The position numbers and the translations under genes are program-made. A model generated the notes under the pieces. It was given only the letters and a program-made list of their open reading frames with translations. It did not search any database and was not told the origin of the DNA. A stretch of 56,418 bases of DNA from JACOZG01 sp964564105 (GTDB lineage Bacteria > Patescibacteriota > Minisyncoccia > Phycocordibacterales > JACOZG01). Where the stretch lies: assembly GCA_964564105.1 (NCBI GenBank), contig CAZLZS010000003.1, forward strand, positions 1 through 56,418, in the 5' to 3' direction. Shown here one piece after another: positions 45,215 through 53,212 of this stretch (within the stretch, counting starts at the first letter, position 1; each line of letters starts with the position of its first letter).

Positions 45215-46057
45215 ATGCCTAATCCAACGCTCCAAGAAATTAGCAAGCGCCTTGAGGTCATACCGCCGACCCTAAAAAACCTCTATCTCTCGGCCGAACT
45301 CGGCCAAAAATACCGCGGGCTCGAGGACAAATACGTTCTCGAATTTGAGCCAGCCGGGCGGCTAGCAAACGAGGTTGATTTCACCTTATTAAAATTCGCC
45401 CCCGTTTCCGATCTAGCCGAACGCATTCAAAGCCAAGTCGGAATGCCAGAAGATCGGGCCCGAAATATCACCTTAGACATTGATAGAGAGATACTTTCTC
45501 CGGTTAGGCAATTATTAAACGCTCAAACTGGCGCCGAACCAAAACAAGAAGAACATGGGTTTGGACGCCTACCGGCGGTAATCCAAAAAGCACTTGAGGC
45601 CATTGATTTGCATGGCATTATGCGAAAAATCGGCACTGAACAAAAACTCCACATTGACCAAATGGGAATACTAGATAACGAGGTGGGGGCGGTACTGGTC
45701 GGCGAAACTCGGCCGGAGGAATTTTTGTCGCGCCTCAAGTCAAAACTTCAGATTGACCAAACCGCGGCCGAGAGCATCGGCCGCGAGGCGAATGAACAGA
45801 TTTTCCTGCCGATCCGAGAGTCGCTACGGAAACTGCACGAGGAGACGGAAATGAGCGGGGGGGTGAAAACAATTGCTTCTCTGCCAAAACCGGAAACTCC
45901 GGCCGGGGAATTGCCGGACAAAGATAAACTGCTGGACGAGATCGAGCATCCGTCCAAGACGCCCGAGGACACGGTGTTTGAGAAAAAACTCGGGCAACTC
46001 TTCCGCATCCCACGGGAAGAAGTCGATTTAGACCCGTATCTGGAAAAGCCAGAGTAG
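45215..46057 (+). CDS. Cytosolic protein with duplicated domain, secretion cluster
   Basis: I do not recognise the family. The 280-residue product lacks signal or membrane segments. Two similar units of about 65 residues appear at about 40-107 and 145-215: compare NEVDFTLLKFAP...IQSQVGMPEDRARNI...ILSPVRQLL with NEVGAVLVGETRP...LKSKLQIDQTAAESI...IFLPIRESL. Between and after lie acidic linkers. It may be a cytosolic chaperone or assembly factor of the machine. It is followed by an unrelated small gene that interrupts the cluster. Confidence 0.7.
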   Translation: MPNPTLQEISKRLEVIPPTLKNLYLSAELGQKYRGLEDKYVLEFEPAGRLANEVDFTLLKFAPVSDLAERIQSQVGMPEDRARNITLDIDREILSPVRQLLNAQTGAEPKQEEHGFGRLPAVIQKALEAIDLHGIMRKIGTEQKLHIDQMGILDNEVGAVLVGETRPEEFLSRLKSKLQIDQTAAESIGREANEQIFLPIRESLRKLHEETEMSGGVKTIASLPKPETPAGELPDKDKLLDEIEHPSKTPEDTVFEKKLGQLFRIPREEVDLDPYLEKPE

Positions 46058-46104
46058 AAGCAACGTAAAACTCAAAACGAAAAGCGTAAAACATACAACT
46101 AAAA

Positions 46105-46485
46105 GTGCAAAACACTGAGCAGGAAAACAAAAGGGGGTTAAAAGAAAGATCCTATCATTATGCATTGGAAATAATAGCCCTGGTAAACCATCTGCCCAAA
46201 CAAGACTCGGCTGCAATGGTTATCTACAAGCAACTAATACGTAGCGCCACCAGCATCGGAGCCAATATTATAGAAGCCCAAGCCGGCAGTTCAAGAAAAG
46301 ATTTTACAAACTTTTTCAGTTACGCCCTAAAATCCGCCAATGAGAGCAAATTTTGGTTAGGATTATTGAGAGATTCTGGTAAAATAGACAGCGGTCGAGC
46401 CAGTGGCCTGTTAAACGAAACTGCCGAATTGGCCAACATTTTAGCTTCAAGTATCATAACCTTAAAAGGCAAGAGGAATTTATGA
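46105..46485 (+). CDS. Four-helix bundle protein (S23/IVS type)
   Basis: This family (TIGR02436) was first found in intervening sequences of 23S rRNA genes; its function is not established. The 126-residue product shows the typical ERSYHYALEIIALVNHLPK, YKQLIRSATSIGANIIEAQAG and FFSYALKSANESKFWLGLL pattern. The start is GTG at 46105, with ATG absent nearby. It sits in the middle of the secretion cluster, bordered on both sides by A/T-rich stretches containing inverted copies of AAGCGTAAA-like sequence (46080-46105 and 46510-46535), so it looks like an inserted cassette. Confidence 0.9.
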   Translation: MQNTEQENKRGLKERSYHYALEIIALVNHLPKQDSAAMVIYKQLIRSATSIGANIIEAQAGSSRKDFTNFFSYALKSANESKFWLGLLRDSGKIDSGRASGLLNETAELANILASSIITLKGKRNL

Positions 46486-46537
46486 TTTTAGTTTTAACTT
46501 GTTGTTTTAAATTTTTCGCTTTTCACTTTACGCTTCC

Positions 46538-46939
46538 ATGAACTTTCAGGTGCCGCAATTTATCGAGGTGGAAGATAAAATCTTCGGCCCGCTGACCTTC
46601 AAACAATTCGTCTATCTCGCCGGTGGCGGGGGCGCGGTGTTCATGGCCTATGCCCTTCTACCAATTTATCTGAGCCTCTGGCTGATGATCCCGCTCACCA
46701 TTCTGGCGCTCGCCCTGGCGTTCTATAAAGTCAACAACCGGCCATTCGTCAATATCCTAGAATCGGCCTTTCGTTACACCCTCACGACCAAACTCTACCT
46801 CTGGAAAAAACAACCAAAAGCCGTCGAGCCGGCCGGCATCGCTTTAGGCCGGGAAAAACCAGTCGAGATTCCGAAACTATCCCGGAGCAAACTGCGCGAT
46901 CTGGCTTGGAGTTTGGATGTCAAGGAAAACATTAGATAA
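46538..46939 (+). CDS. PrgI-family (VirB3-like) membrane protein
   Basis: PrgI/VirB3-type proteins are small inner-membrane partners of the VirB4 ATPase. The 133-residue product begins QVPQFIEVEDKIFGPLTFKQF, the typical PrgI start, followed by two close membrane helices (about 25-67) and a basic cytosolic tail (LESAFRYTLTTKLYLWKK). The position directly before the two VirB4 pieces matches the usual order in these clusters. Confidence 0.88.
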   Translation: MNFQVPQFIEVEDKIFGPLTFKQFVYLAGGGGAVFMAYALLPIYLSLWLMIPLTILALALAFYKVNNRPFVNILESAFRYTLTTKLYLWKKQPKAVEPAGIALGREKPVEIPKLSRSKLRDLAWSLDVKENIR

Positions 46940-46972
46940 CGCAAAACTAAAAGCGAAAAACTAAAAACATAA

Positions 46973-47632
46973 ATGGAAACGGCAAAGGTAGAAAACAAAA
47001 CCAAGGCCCGGGCGGCGCAGGACTTTGTGCCGATTGAAGAAATCCGCGACGGCGTGGTGATTTTGAAAACGAGCGGCCTGCGGCTCGTGCTTATCTCATC
47101 CTCAATCAACTTCGCGCTTAAATCCGAGGACGAACAAACCGCTCTACTCCTGCAGTATCAGAACTTTCTCAACGCGCTCGAATTCCACATTCAAATTTTC
47201 GTCGAATCGCGAAAACTGGATATCCGGCCCTACCTGACAATTCTGGAAGATCTGGAGAAAAATCAATTGAACGATTTGATTAAGATTCAAACTCGCGAAT
47301 ACGTCGAGTTCGTTCGCACCTTCACCGAGAACACCAACATTATGTCCAAAACTTTTTTCGTCGTCATTCCCTACGAGCCGCCGGTGCTTGAGAAACCGAG
47401 CGGCATCTTCGTCAAACTCGGTCTGAGTCGCCGCCCCGCCTCGGGCGGGGCGGCGGGGGCGCCGGATAAATTTGAAGAATACCGCTCGCAACTGGAACAG
47501 CGCGCCACCGTCGTGGCGCAAGGGCTCTCACGCTTGGGCCTGCGGGTAGTCCAGCTCGGCACCGAGGAATTGGTCGAGTTGTTCTTTAAAATTTTCAACC
47601 CGGGCGAAGCCGAAGCGCCGCAGTTATCATGA
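46973..47632 (+). CDS. VirB4 N-terminal-domain-like protein (TraC type)
   Basis: The 219-residue product resembles the N-terminal non-ATPase domain of VirB4/TraC: EEIRDGVVILKTSGLRLVLISSSINFALKSEDEQ-like strands and a helix-rich middle (QNFLNALEFHIQIFVESRKLD). The ATPase domain is encoded separately by the next gene, whose ATG overlaps its stop by 4 nt, so VirB4 is split in two. A 27-nt perfect palindrome at 47429-47455 encodes the linker RRPASGGAA. Confidence 0.78.
   Translation: METAKVENKTKARAAQDFVPIEEIRDGVVILKTSGLRLVLISSSINFALKSEDEQTALLLQYQNFLNALEFHIQIFVESRKLDIRPYLTILEDLEKNQLNDLIKIQTREYVEFVRTFTENTNIMSKTFFVVIPYEPPVLEKPSGIFVKLGLSRRPASGGAAGAPDKFEEYRSQLEQRATVVAQGLSRLGLRVVQLGTEELVELFFKIFNPGEAEAPQLS
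47429..47455. repeat. Perfect 12-bp GC palindrome inside the VirB4-N gene
   Basis: CGCCGCCCCGCC and GGCGGGGCGGCG around TCG. It is 27 nt (nine codons), in frame, and lies in a Gly/Ala linker. Confidence 0.95.
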
Positions 47633-49485
47633 GCTTGTTTGGCAAGAGAAAACCATCAGAAAACATCATCGCGCCGATTCTGCCGGCCGACATTTACAAA
47701 ATGGGGGTGCTCGAGCTCAAAGACATCATCGCGCCCTCGGCCTTAAAGATTACCCCGCGCCTGATCCACCTCGGCGAGAAAATGGCCCGGACCCTGTTTG
47801 TCATTTCCTATCCGCGGTTTCTAGCCGGCGATTGGTTTTCGCCCATCGTCAATCTGGACAAAATTTTTGACATTTCCATTCTCGTCCACCCCATCGACAC
47901 GGCGGTGGCTCTCCGGCAGCTCGAAAAAAAGGTCGCCGAGGTCCAAAGCCAGATCAGCATCAAAGAGGAAAAAGGGCTGGTGCGCGATCCGATCCTCGAC
48001 ATCGCTTATCAGGATATTGAAAATCTCCGCGACGCTCTCCAGCAGGCGCGGGAGAAAATTTTTGATGTCGGACTTTACCTGACGATTTACGGCGACTCGG
48101 AAGACGAACTCAATAAAATTGAAACCGAGATCAAGGGCATCCTGGACGCCAAATTGGTCTACCTGAAACCGGCTCTGTTCCAACAGGAAGAGGGTTTCAA
48201 AAGCACCTTGCCGGTGGCGGAGGATCGGCTCGGCGTCAATTACAAACTCAATTCCGCGCCGCTGTCGTCGCTGTTCCCATTTGTCTCTTTTGATCTGACT
48301 TCCAACCGCGGCATCCTCTACGGCATCAACCGGCATAACTCATCGCTGGTTCTGTTTGATCGTTTTTCGCTGGAAAATTACAACTCGGTGATCTTCGCCA
48401 AGTCCGGCGCCGGCAAATCCTACGCCACCAAACTGGAGATTCTGCGAAGCTTAATGTTTGACGCCGACATTATCGTGGTTGATCCCGAGCGGGAGTATGA
48501 ATTCCTGGCCGAGGCCGTGGGCGGCCGATATTTCAACATTTCTCTCACCTCCGAGCACCACATCAACCCCTTTGACCTGCCGTACCCCCGCGAGGACGAA
48601 TCGCCGGCCGATGTCCTGCGCTCGAACATCATCAACCTCGTCGGCCTGTTCCGGCTGATGTTGGGCGGCCTGACGCCCGATGAGGATGCGATCTTGGACA
48701 GCGCCATTACGGAAACCTACGCCTTGAAAGACATCGCGCCGGAGGCGGATTTTACCGGCAAGCCGGCACCCTTGTTATCGGATTTAGAGCTGGTGCTAGC
48801 CGGGATGGAGGGCGGCGAGTCACTGGCTCAACGGCTTGCCAAATACACCCAGGGCACCTGGGCTGGTTTTATCAACAAGCCGACCAACGTGGACATCAAT
48901 AAAAAATTCGTCGTGTTTTCGGTCCGCGATATGGAAGATGAGTTAAAGCCAGTGGCGATGTATATTGTCATGCACAACATCTGGAACGCCATCCGGCGGA
49001 ACTTGAAAAAGCGGCTCTTGGTGATTGACGAGGCCTGGTGGATGATGAAGGCCAAGGATACGGCATCCTTTCTTTTCTCCCTGGTCAAACGCGGTCGGAA
49101 ATACTATTTGGGTGTGGCGACGATCACCCAGGATGTCGGCGACTTCTTACTCTCGCCCTACGGTTTGCCGATCATCACTAATTCCTCGCTCCAGCTCCTC
49201 TTGAAGCAGTCGCCGGCCTCAATTGATCTGGTCCAGAAAACCTTTCAGCTTACTGATGAAGAAAAGTATCTGCTCTTGGAATCAAATGTTGGAGAGGGGA
49301 TCTTCTTCGCCGGACTCAAACACATCGCCGTCAAAATCATCGCCTCCTACACCGAGGATCAAATCATCACCTCGGATCCGTCTCAACTCCTGACGATCAA
49401 AAAGGCCAAGCAAGAACTGGCGGCGGGTGACTGGGAAGTCGGACTTCCAAATGGAAGTCCGACTTCCCAACCTCGGCAAACATGA
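47629..49485 (+). CDS. VirB4-like secretion ATPase
   Basis: VirB4 ATPases power type IV secretion and pilus assembly. The 618-residue product has an N-terminal helical domain (about 1-235) and a RecA-like ATPase: Walker A FAKSGAGKSYATK (near 263), IVVDPEREYEF, Walker B LLVIDEAWWMM (near 462), ATITQDVGDFL and the C-terminal VGEGIFFAGL. The last residues (VGLPNGSPTSQP) are encoded by an 18-bp perfect palindrome (49432-49469) and are probably an addition. It overlaps both neighbours by 4 nt. Confidence 0.95.
   Translation: MSLFGKRKPSENIIAPILPADIYKMGVLELKDIIAPSALKITPRLIHLGEKMARTLFVISYPRFLAGDWFSPIVNLDKIFDISILVHPIDTAVALRQLEKKVAEVQSQISIKEEKGLVRDPILDIAYQDIENLRDALQQAREKIFDVGLYLTIYGDSEDELNKIETEIKGILDAKLVYLKPALFQQEEGFKSTLPVAEDRLGVNYKLNSAPLSSLFPFVSFDLTSNRGILYGINRHNSSLVLFDRFSLENYNSVIFAKSGAGKSYATKLEILRSLMFDADIIVVDPEREYEFLAEAVGGRYFNISLTSEHHINPFDLPYPREDESPADVLRSNIINLVGLFRLMLGGLTPDEDAILDSAITETYALKDIAPEADFTGKPAPLLSDLELVLAGMEGGESLAQRLAKYTQGTWAGFINKPTNVDINKKFVVFSVRDMEDELKPVAMYIVMHNIWNAIRRNLKKRLLVIDEAWWMMKAKDTASFLFSLVKRGRKYYLGVATITQDVGDFLLSPYGLPIITNSSLQLLLKQSPASIDLVQKTFQLTDEEKYLLLESNVGEGIFFAGLKHIAVKIIASYTEDQIITSDPSQLLTIKKAKQELAAGDWEVGLPNGSPTSQPRQT
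49432..49469. repeat. Perfect 18-bp palindrome at the virB4 3' end
   Basis: TGGGAAGTCGGACTTCCA and its complement are separated by AA. It is translated as the C-terminal tail of the VirB4-like ATPase. Confidence 0.96.
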
Positions 49486-49835
49486 TGGGCGGCGGGAAGA
49501 TCCAATATCGCATTCCGGTTTGGGAAAGCAGTTTGATGATCGCCGTGGCGGTAATTTATGACCTAGTCCAAATTGCCTTGACTTGGCTACTCGGTTGGCT
49601 TGGCCTTGGTTTTATCGGCGCTTGGCTCATGACGCTCTGGGCCGGCCTAACCTTTGGCTTGTGGTTTACCTTGAAAGGAGCGAGTATAATGAACGGCAGG
49701 CGCGCGGCTTCGTTCGGCCTCGGCGCGATCATTGAGGCCATCCCGCTCTTAAACGCTCTCCCGGGGTGGACGGTTTCCACAATCATAAGTTTGTCGGTCA
49801 CGCGGGCCGAGGACATTTTAACCAGTAGGCGATGA
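49482..49835 (+). CDS. Small polytopic membrane protein, secretion cluster
   Basis: I do not recognise the family. The 117-residue product has three likely membrane helices (about 14-40, 44-66 and a Gly-rich hydrophobic segment near 75-100) and short polar ends. ATGATG overlaps the VirB4 stop and its own stop overlaps the next ATG, so all are translationally coupled. It is likely a membrane accessory of the VirB-like machine. Confidence 0.7.
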   Translation: MMGGGKIQYRIPVWESSLMIAVAVIYDLVQIALTWLLGWLGLGFIGAWLMTLWAGLTFGLWFTLKGASIMNGRRAASFGLGAIIEAIPLLNALPGWTVSTIISLSVTRAEDILTSRR

Positions 49836-50527
49836 AAAAATTACTTATTATCTCGCTATTGATTCTTGCTCCCGTCTTCACCGGAGCGCAAACTTCGGCA
49901 GTAGATCTTGTTTGGGAAGCCGAGACTTATGTTCCGCCCGGCTATCGCGGTCGCACTCGGCCTAGCCCCGAGAGTCTGGTCCGGGTGGTGGCGATCACGT
50001 CGATTAAAAATCCGATTTTCCATTGGCGGAAAGACGGCGCGGACCTAAAGAGCGCCTCCGGCGCCGGCAAAAACACGTTTGACTTCCGCGCCGCCCCAAG
50101 CGGCAGTAATTTAATCGAAGTAACGGTAACGCGCTCGGACGGCTCGATCGGCGCCTCTGGCGCGGCTCAGATCCCCATCGCCGCGCCGAAAATTTTATTC
50201 TACGAGGTTAAAGACGGCCAGATTGATTACCGTCGGGCGCTGAAAAACTTAAATATTGTCACTGACCAGACCAAAATTATCGCCGAGCCGTTTTATTTTT
50301 CATCAATAGATTGGCTCAACCGCCGGCTCGTCTTCAACTGGTCGGCTAATCAGCAAAAGGTCGAACCAGCGACCGAAGACCCGCGCTTCCTGACGCTCAT
50401 CACCAACGCCGATTCCGGCGCCGGCGAAACTACGCTTGACTTAAAAATCACCAATACCGAACATCCGCTCCAAACCGCCGCGGCCAAGTTACTGATCAGT
50501 TTCGGTCAGTCAGGTTTTGGATTTTAA
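49832..50527 (+). CDS. Secreted Ig-like protein, secretion cluster
   Basis: I do not recognise the family. The 231-residue product has a signal peptide (about 1-20, ending FTGAQ) and a beta-rich mature part with patterns such as FHWRKDGADLKSASGAGKNTF and NLIEVTVTRSDGSIGASG that suggest two Ig-like domains. Its position before the pilin-like gene suggests an extracellular or periplasmic component of the machine. Confidence 0.7.
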   Translation: MKKLLIISLLILAPVFTGAQTSAVDLVWEAETYVPPGYRGRTRPSPESLVRVVAITSIKNPIFHWRKDGADLKSASGAGKNTFDFRAAPSGSNLIEVTVTRSDGSIGASGAAQIPIAAPKILFYEVKDGQIDYRRALKNLNIVTDQTKIIAEPFYFSSIDWLNRRLVFNWSANQQKVEPATEDPRFLTLITNADSGAGETTLDLKITNTEHPLQTAAAKLLISFGQSGFGF

Positions 50528-50532
50528 TTATT

Positions 50533-50880
50533 ATGTTGAGAAATAAAAAATTATGGATCCTGTTCACACCAGGTGTTCTTCTGTTAGAACCGATCTCCGA
50601 CCCCGCAACCCAATCTACTCTTTCTCAACCAGATAGTTTAACCACTTATCTAGGCACTATCTTCCCGATCATCATCGGCCTGGCCGCCACTTTAGCGATA
50701 ATTATGATTGTGATCGGCGGCCTGGAATATATTTTGAGTCCCATACCAGGCAAAAAAGAAGAAGGGAAGAGGCGGATTACTGAAGCAATCTGGGGGTTGA
50801 TTCTTGCCCTGGCCGCTTATTTGATTCTCAAAACCATTAACCCCAATTTGGTAACTCTGCAGTTTCTTATTCCATCATGA
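50533..50880 (+). CDS. TrbC/VirB2-like pilin
   Basis: The 115-residue protein fits the T4SS pilin family: an N-terminal hydrophobic leader, a short loop, then two membrane helices (about 42-66, TIFPIIIGLAATLAIIMIVIGG; and 83-105, AIWGLILALAAYLILKTI) joined by a basic loop (PGKKEEGKRR). Such subunits form the secretion pilus or channel filament after leader cleavage. It overlaps the next ATG by 4 nt. Confidence 0.85.
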   Translation: MLRNKKLWILFTPGVLLLEPISDPATQSTLSQPDSLTTYLGTIFPIIIGLAATLAIIMIVIGGLEYILSPIPGKKEEGKRRITEAIWGLILALAAYLILKTINPNLVTLQFLIPS

Positions 50881-52178
50881 CCAAACGATTGATAATCTTA
50901 ATCGTCATTTTAATCGTTCTGCTGGCAGGCGTGGGGATTTGGTGGTGGGTGGCGTCGAGAGCGGCGCCTCCGGCGGCGCCGCCGGTTGATCTAAGTCAGG
51001 CCTTTCCGGTTTCGCCGCCTCGGCCGCCGGCGCCAGTTACCGGAACAACATCGATAACATCACTAGCGACGACACCGATTCCCGAAACGCCCAGCTACCG
51101 ATCCAACCGACTTATCACTTTGAGCGAACGCGCCGTGGCCGGTGTGACGATTATTCCTGCCGCCACCTCTACCGAATCCGACCGAGTCTTATTTCTGGAG
51201 CGCGAAACTGGTCTGATTGTGGAAATGGCTCTGGCCGAGCGCGCCAGACGCGAGCTGGCGCGGCTACCGCTCCGGGCGCCGCTGGCCGAAACGATTTTAA
51301 CTTTAGACTCTCAAAAATTATCGGTTTGGTTTTCCACCATTGCCAGCACTGGTCAAAAAAATTATTTTAGCGGCGCGGTCAATCTCGACAGCGGCGCCAC
51401 TGACAGCTTGACCTTGCCGGAAATTGAATCCGCGCCCCTCGGCGACGCGGTGCAAAACTTGACTCTGGCCCCGGGCCGCGACCGGCTCTTTACTCTCGAA
51501 CGAGTGGGGCAAGAAACGATCGGCAAGGTGCTTGATTTGAAAATTAAAAAGAGCCAGTTGGTTTTCAACTCCCGCGCCAATCAGTGGCTCGTCCACTGGC
51601 CGGAGAAAAATCTGATTGCCCTAACCAGCAAACCAACGGCCGAAGCCCCTGGTTATCTTTATTTATTGAATTTGAGAAATGCTGACTGGCAAAAAATATT
51701 CGGCGGCGTGAACGGTCTCGCCACCCTGGTGAGCCCTGACGGGCAAAAAATTCTCTACAGCCGAAGCAACGGTCGCGGCTTGGAACTTGGGTTGTACGAC
51801 CGACTAAAGAATGAGAGTCGGACTCTGGCCATCGCCACTCTGCCGGAAAAATGTGTTTGGGCGGGCGATGCCGCAACAATCTATTGCGCCGTGCCGCGAT
51901 CTTTGCCTCGGGCGACTTACCCGGACGATTGGCTAGCGGGCGAAATAATCTTTGATGATTTACTATGGCAAATCAACGTTGAAAGCGGCGTGAGCCGCCT
52001 CAGCTGGGCCGACGAGCCCGGACTCGGCGATGTTATCAATCTCCTGACCGTTCGCGGCGGCGAGAAATTCATCTTTATTGACCGGCTGACGAGCCGTCTT
52101 TTTCTGATTGACCCCGTTAGAAACTTTGTTTCTAACGGGGTTGATGAGTTAATACCGCCGCCGCTTGCCGCCGAATAA
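50877..52178 (+). CDS. Membrane-anchored beta-propeller-like protein
   Basis: I do not recognise the family. The 433-residue product has an N-terminal membrane anchor (about 4-27), a Pro/Ala-rich linker and an extracytoplasmic beta-rich region with WD40/TolB-like phrases (LVSPDGQKILYSRS, KLSVWFSTIAS, NLIALTSKPTA). Near the C-terminus DPVRNFVSNGVDEL is encoded by a CCCGTTAGAA palindrome (52111-52141), an apparent insertion or 3' replacement. The gene overlaps yidC convergently by 47 bp. It is the last gene of the secretion cluster. Confidence 0.72.
   Translation: MTKRLIILIVILIVLLAGVGIWWWVASRAAPPAAPPVDLSQAFPVSPPRPPAPVTGTTSITSLATTPIPETPSYRSNRLITLSERAVAGVTIIPAATSTESDRVLFLERETGLIVEMALAERARRELARLPLRAPLAETILTLDSQKLSVWFSTIASTGQKNYFSGAVNLDSGATDSLTLPEIESAPLGDAVQNLTLAPGRDRLFTLERVGQETIGKVLDLKIKKSQLVFNSRANQWLVHWPEKNLIALTSKPTAEAPGYLYLLNLRNADWQKIFGGVNGLATLVSPDGQKILYSRSNGRGLELGLYDRLKNESRTLAIATLPEKCVWAGDAATIYCAVPRSLPRATYPDDWLAGEIIFDDLLWQINVESGVSRLSWADEPGLGDVINLLTVRGGEKFIFIDRLTSRLFLIDPVRNFVSNGVDELIPPPLAAE
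52111..52141. repeat. Palindrome ACCCCGTTAGAAAC-ttt-GTTTCTAACGGGGT shared by two convergent genes
   Basis: Perfect 14-bp arms identical to 38214-38244. On the plus strand it encodes PVRNFVSNG of the propeller-like protein. On the minus strand its CCCGTTAG supplies the yidC stop codon (52132-52134). Confidence 0.97.
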
Positions 52179-52848
52179 GAAGTTCATGGACAATGGCAAA
52201 CAGATTGCTGGTCAACCAATAGAGCGAGATCGCCGCCGGCAAGCTGGCTGAAGCAAAAACAATGAAGATCGGTAGCCAGTAGCGCATTTGTTTTTGGATC
52301 TGGGAAGCCGGGGATGTGGGGCTAGAAACAGTGCCGGGAGCCGCTAGCCATAACTGGATAAATTGCGACAACCCGACCAATAAAGAAAGGGGTAGGAAAG
52401 CTTTAGTTAAATCTATTAACCCCAACCAATCAGCCGAGATTGTTTCTGGCCGCGGCACAAATGAATAGAGAAGGTCGGGATGCAGGGTGGCGCTGTCGCG
52501 GAAAACAAAAAAAAGAGCCAGGACAATCGGAATCTGGATCAAAATCGTCCAGAAGCTAGTCAGAGGATTAACTCCGTGAGTTTGATACAGAGCCATGATC
52601 TGTTTCGCTTGCTCATTTCTGTCTTGCTGATAATTTTTTTTCAGGGTCTGCAACTGCGGCTCGAGAAGTTTTAGTTTTTTCTGCATTTTCAGTGTTTGGT
52701 GTTGAAATGGCAAAAGCGCCAGTTTAACAATGATGGTTAAAACAATAATGGCCCCGCCCAGATTCTGGCCGGGCAAAAAAGCGCTGATAGCGATCAGAAG
52801 ATTATACAGGGGGTTGAAGAAAATTTGCCGCCAGAGATTGGAAATCAT
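52132..52848 (-). CDS. yidC: YidC/Oxa1 membrane protein insertase
   Basis: YidC inserts proteins into the cytoplasmic membrane. The 238-residue product is the short, Gram-positive-like form without a large periplasmic domain: IIVLTIIVKLALLPFQHQTLKMQKK (conserved Arg/Lys groove region), then WTILIQIPIVLALFFVF, and paired C-terminal helices (YWLPIFIVFASASLPAAISLYW). Its stop codon lies within a palindromic repeat, so the final residues after LLIRRQAAAVLTH may not be native. Gene order rpmH-rnpA-yidC is the classical origin-proximal one. Confidence 0.94.
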   Translation of the reverse strand: MISNLWRQIFFNPLYNLLIAISAFLPGQNLGGAIIVLTIIVKLALLPFQHQTLKMQKKLKLLEPQLQTLKKNYQQDRNEQAKQIMALYQTHGVNPLTSFWTILIQIPIVLALFFVFRDSATLHPDLLYSFVPRPETISADWLGLIDLTKAFLPLSLLVGLSQFIQLWLAAPGTVSSPTSPASQIQKQMRYWLPIFIVFASASLPAAISLYWLTSNLFAIVHELLIRRQAAAVLTHQPR

Positions 52849-52859
52849 TGTTGCTGAGA

Positions 52860-53207
52860 TTAATTAATCAGTAAATTGGCTTGGAGAAATACCTGCCTGA
52901 TCGTTTGCGATAATTGTCTAAAGGACAAAGTGGTTATTCCTTTTTTAAAAAACAGGAGGCAGTAATGGTTGTCCCTTAGTTGCGGCGAGAGCTCGGTGAG
53001 GATGGCGTGGGCGCGCCTTTTCCACAAATTTCGTTCCACCGCCTTGCCAGATACTTTACTGCCGGTGATGACGGCAAAGCTGGTTGGCGCTGAGCGGGTG
53101 GGGTCGCGCCAGACCCTTAAAGACAAAAACTGGGTCGGCCAAACTCGACCAGATTGCAAAATGGTTGGGAAAAGAGTTTTGGGCACTCGGCGAGAACGCG
53201 GCAACAT
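52860..53207 (-). CDS. rnpA: Ribonuclease P protein component
   Basis: RnpA is the protein cofactor of RNase P, which trims tRNA 5' ends. The 115-residue product shows the central beta strands (FAVITGSKVSGKAVERN) and the RNR-like signature ERNLWKRRAHAIL typical of the family. Length is normal. ATG at 53205-53207 lies 5 nt after the rpmH stop. The RNase P RNA gene is not visible in this window. Confidence 0.9.
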   Translation of the reverse strand: MLPRSRRVPKTLFPTILQSGRVWPTQFLSLRVWRDPTRSAPTSFAVITGSKVSGKAVERNLWKRRAHAILTELSPQLRDNHYCLLFFKKGITTLSFRQLSQTIRQVFLQANLLIN

Positions 53208-53212
53208 TAATC

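Noticed and set aside
38515..52178. Integrative conjugative element
   Set aside because: No relaxase, VirD4 coupling protein, integrase or flanking direct repeats were found, and the cluster abuts the origin region without boundaries.
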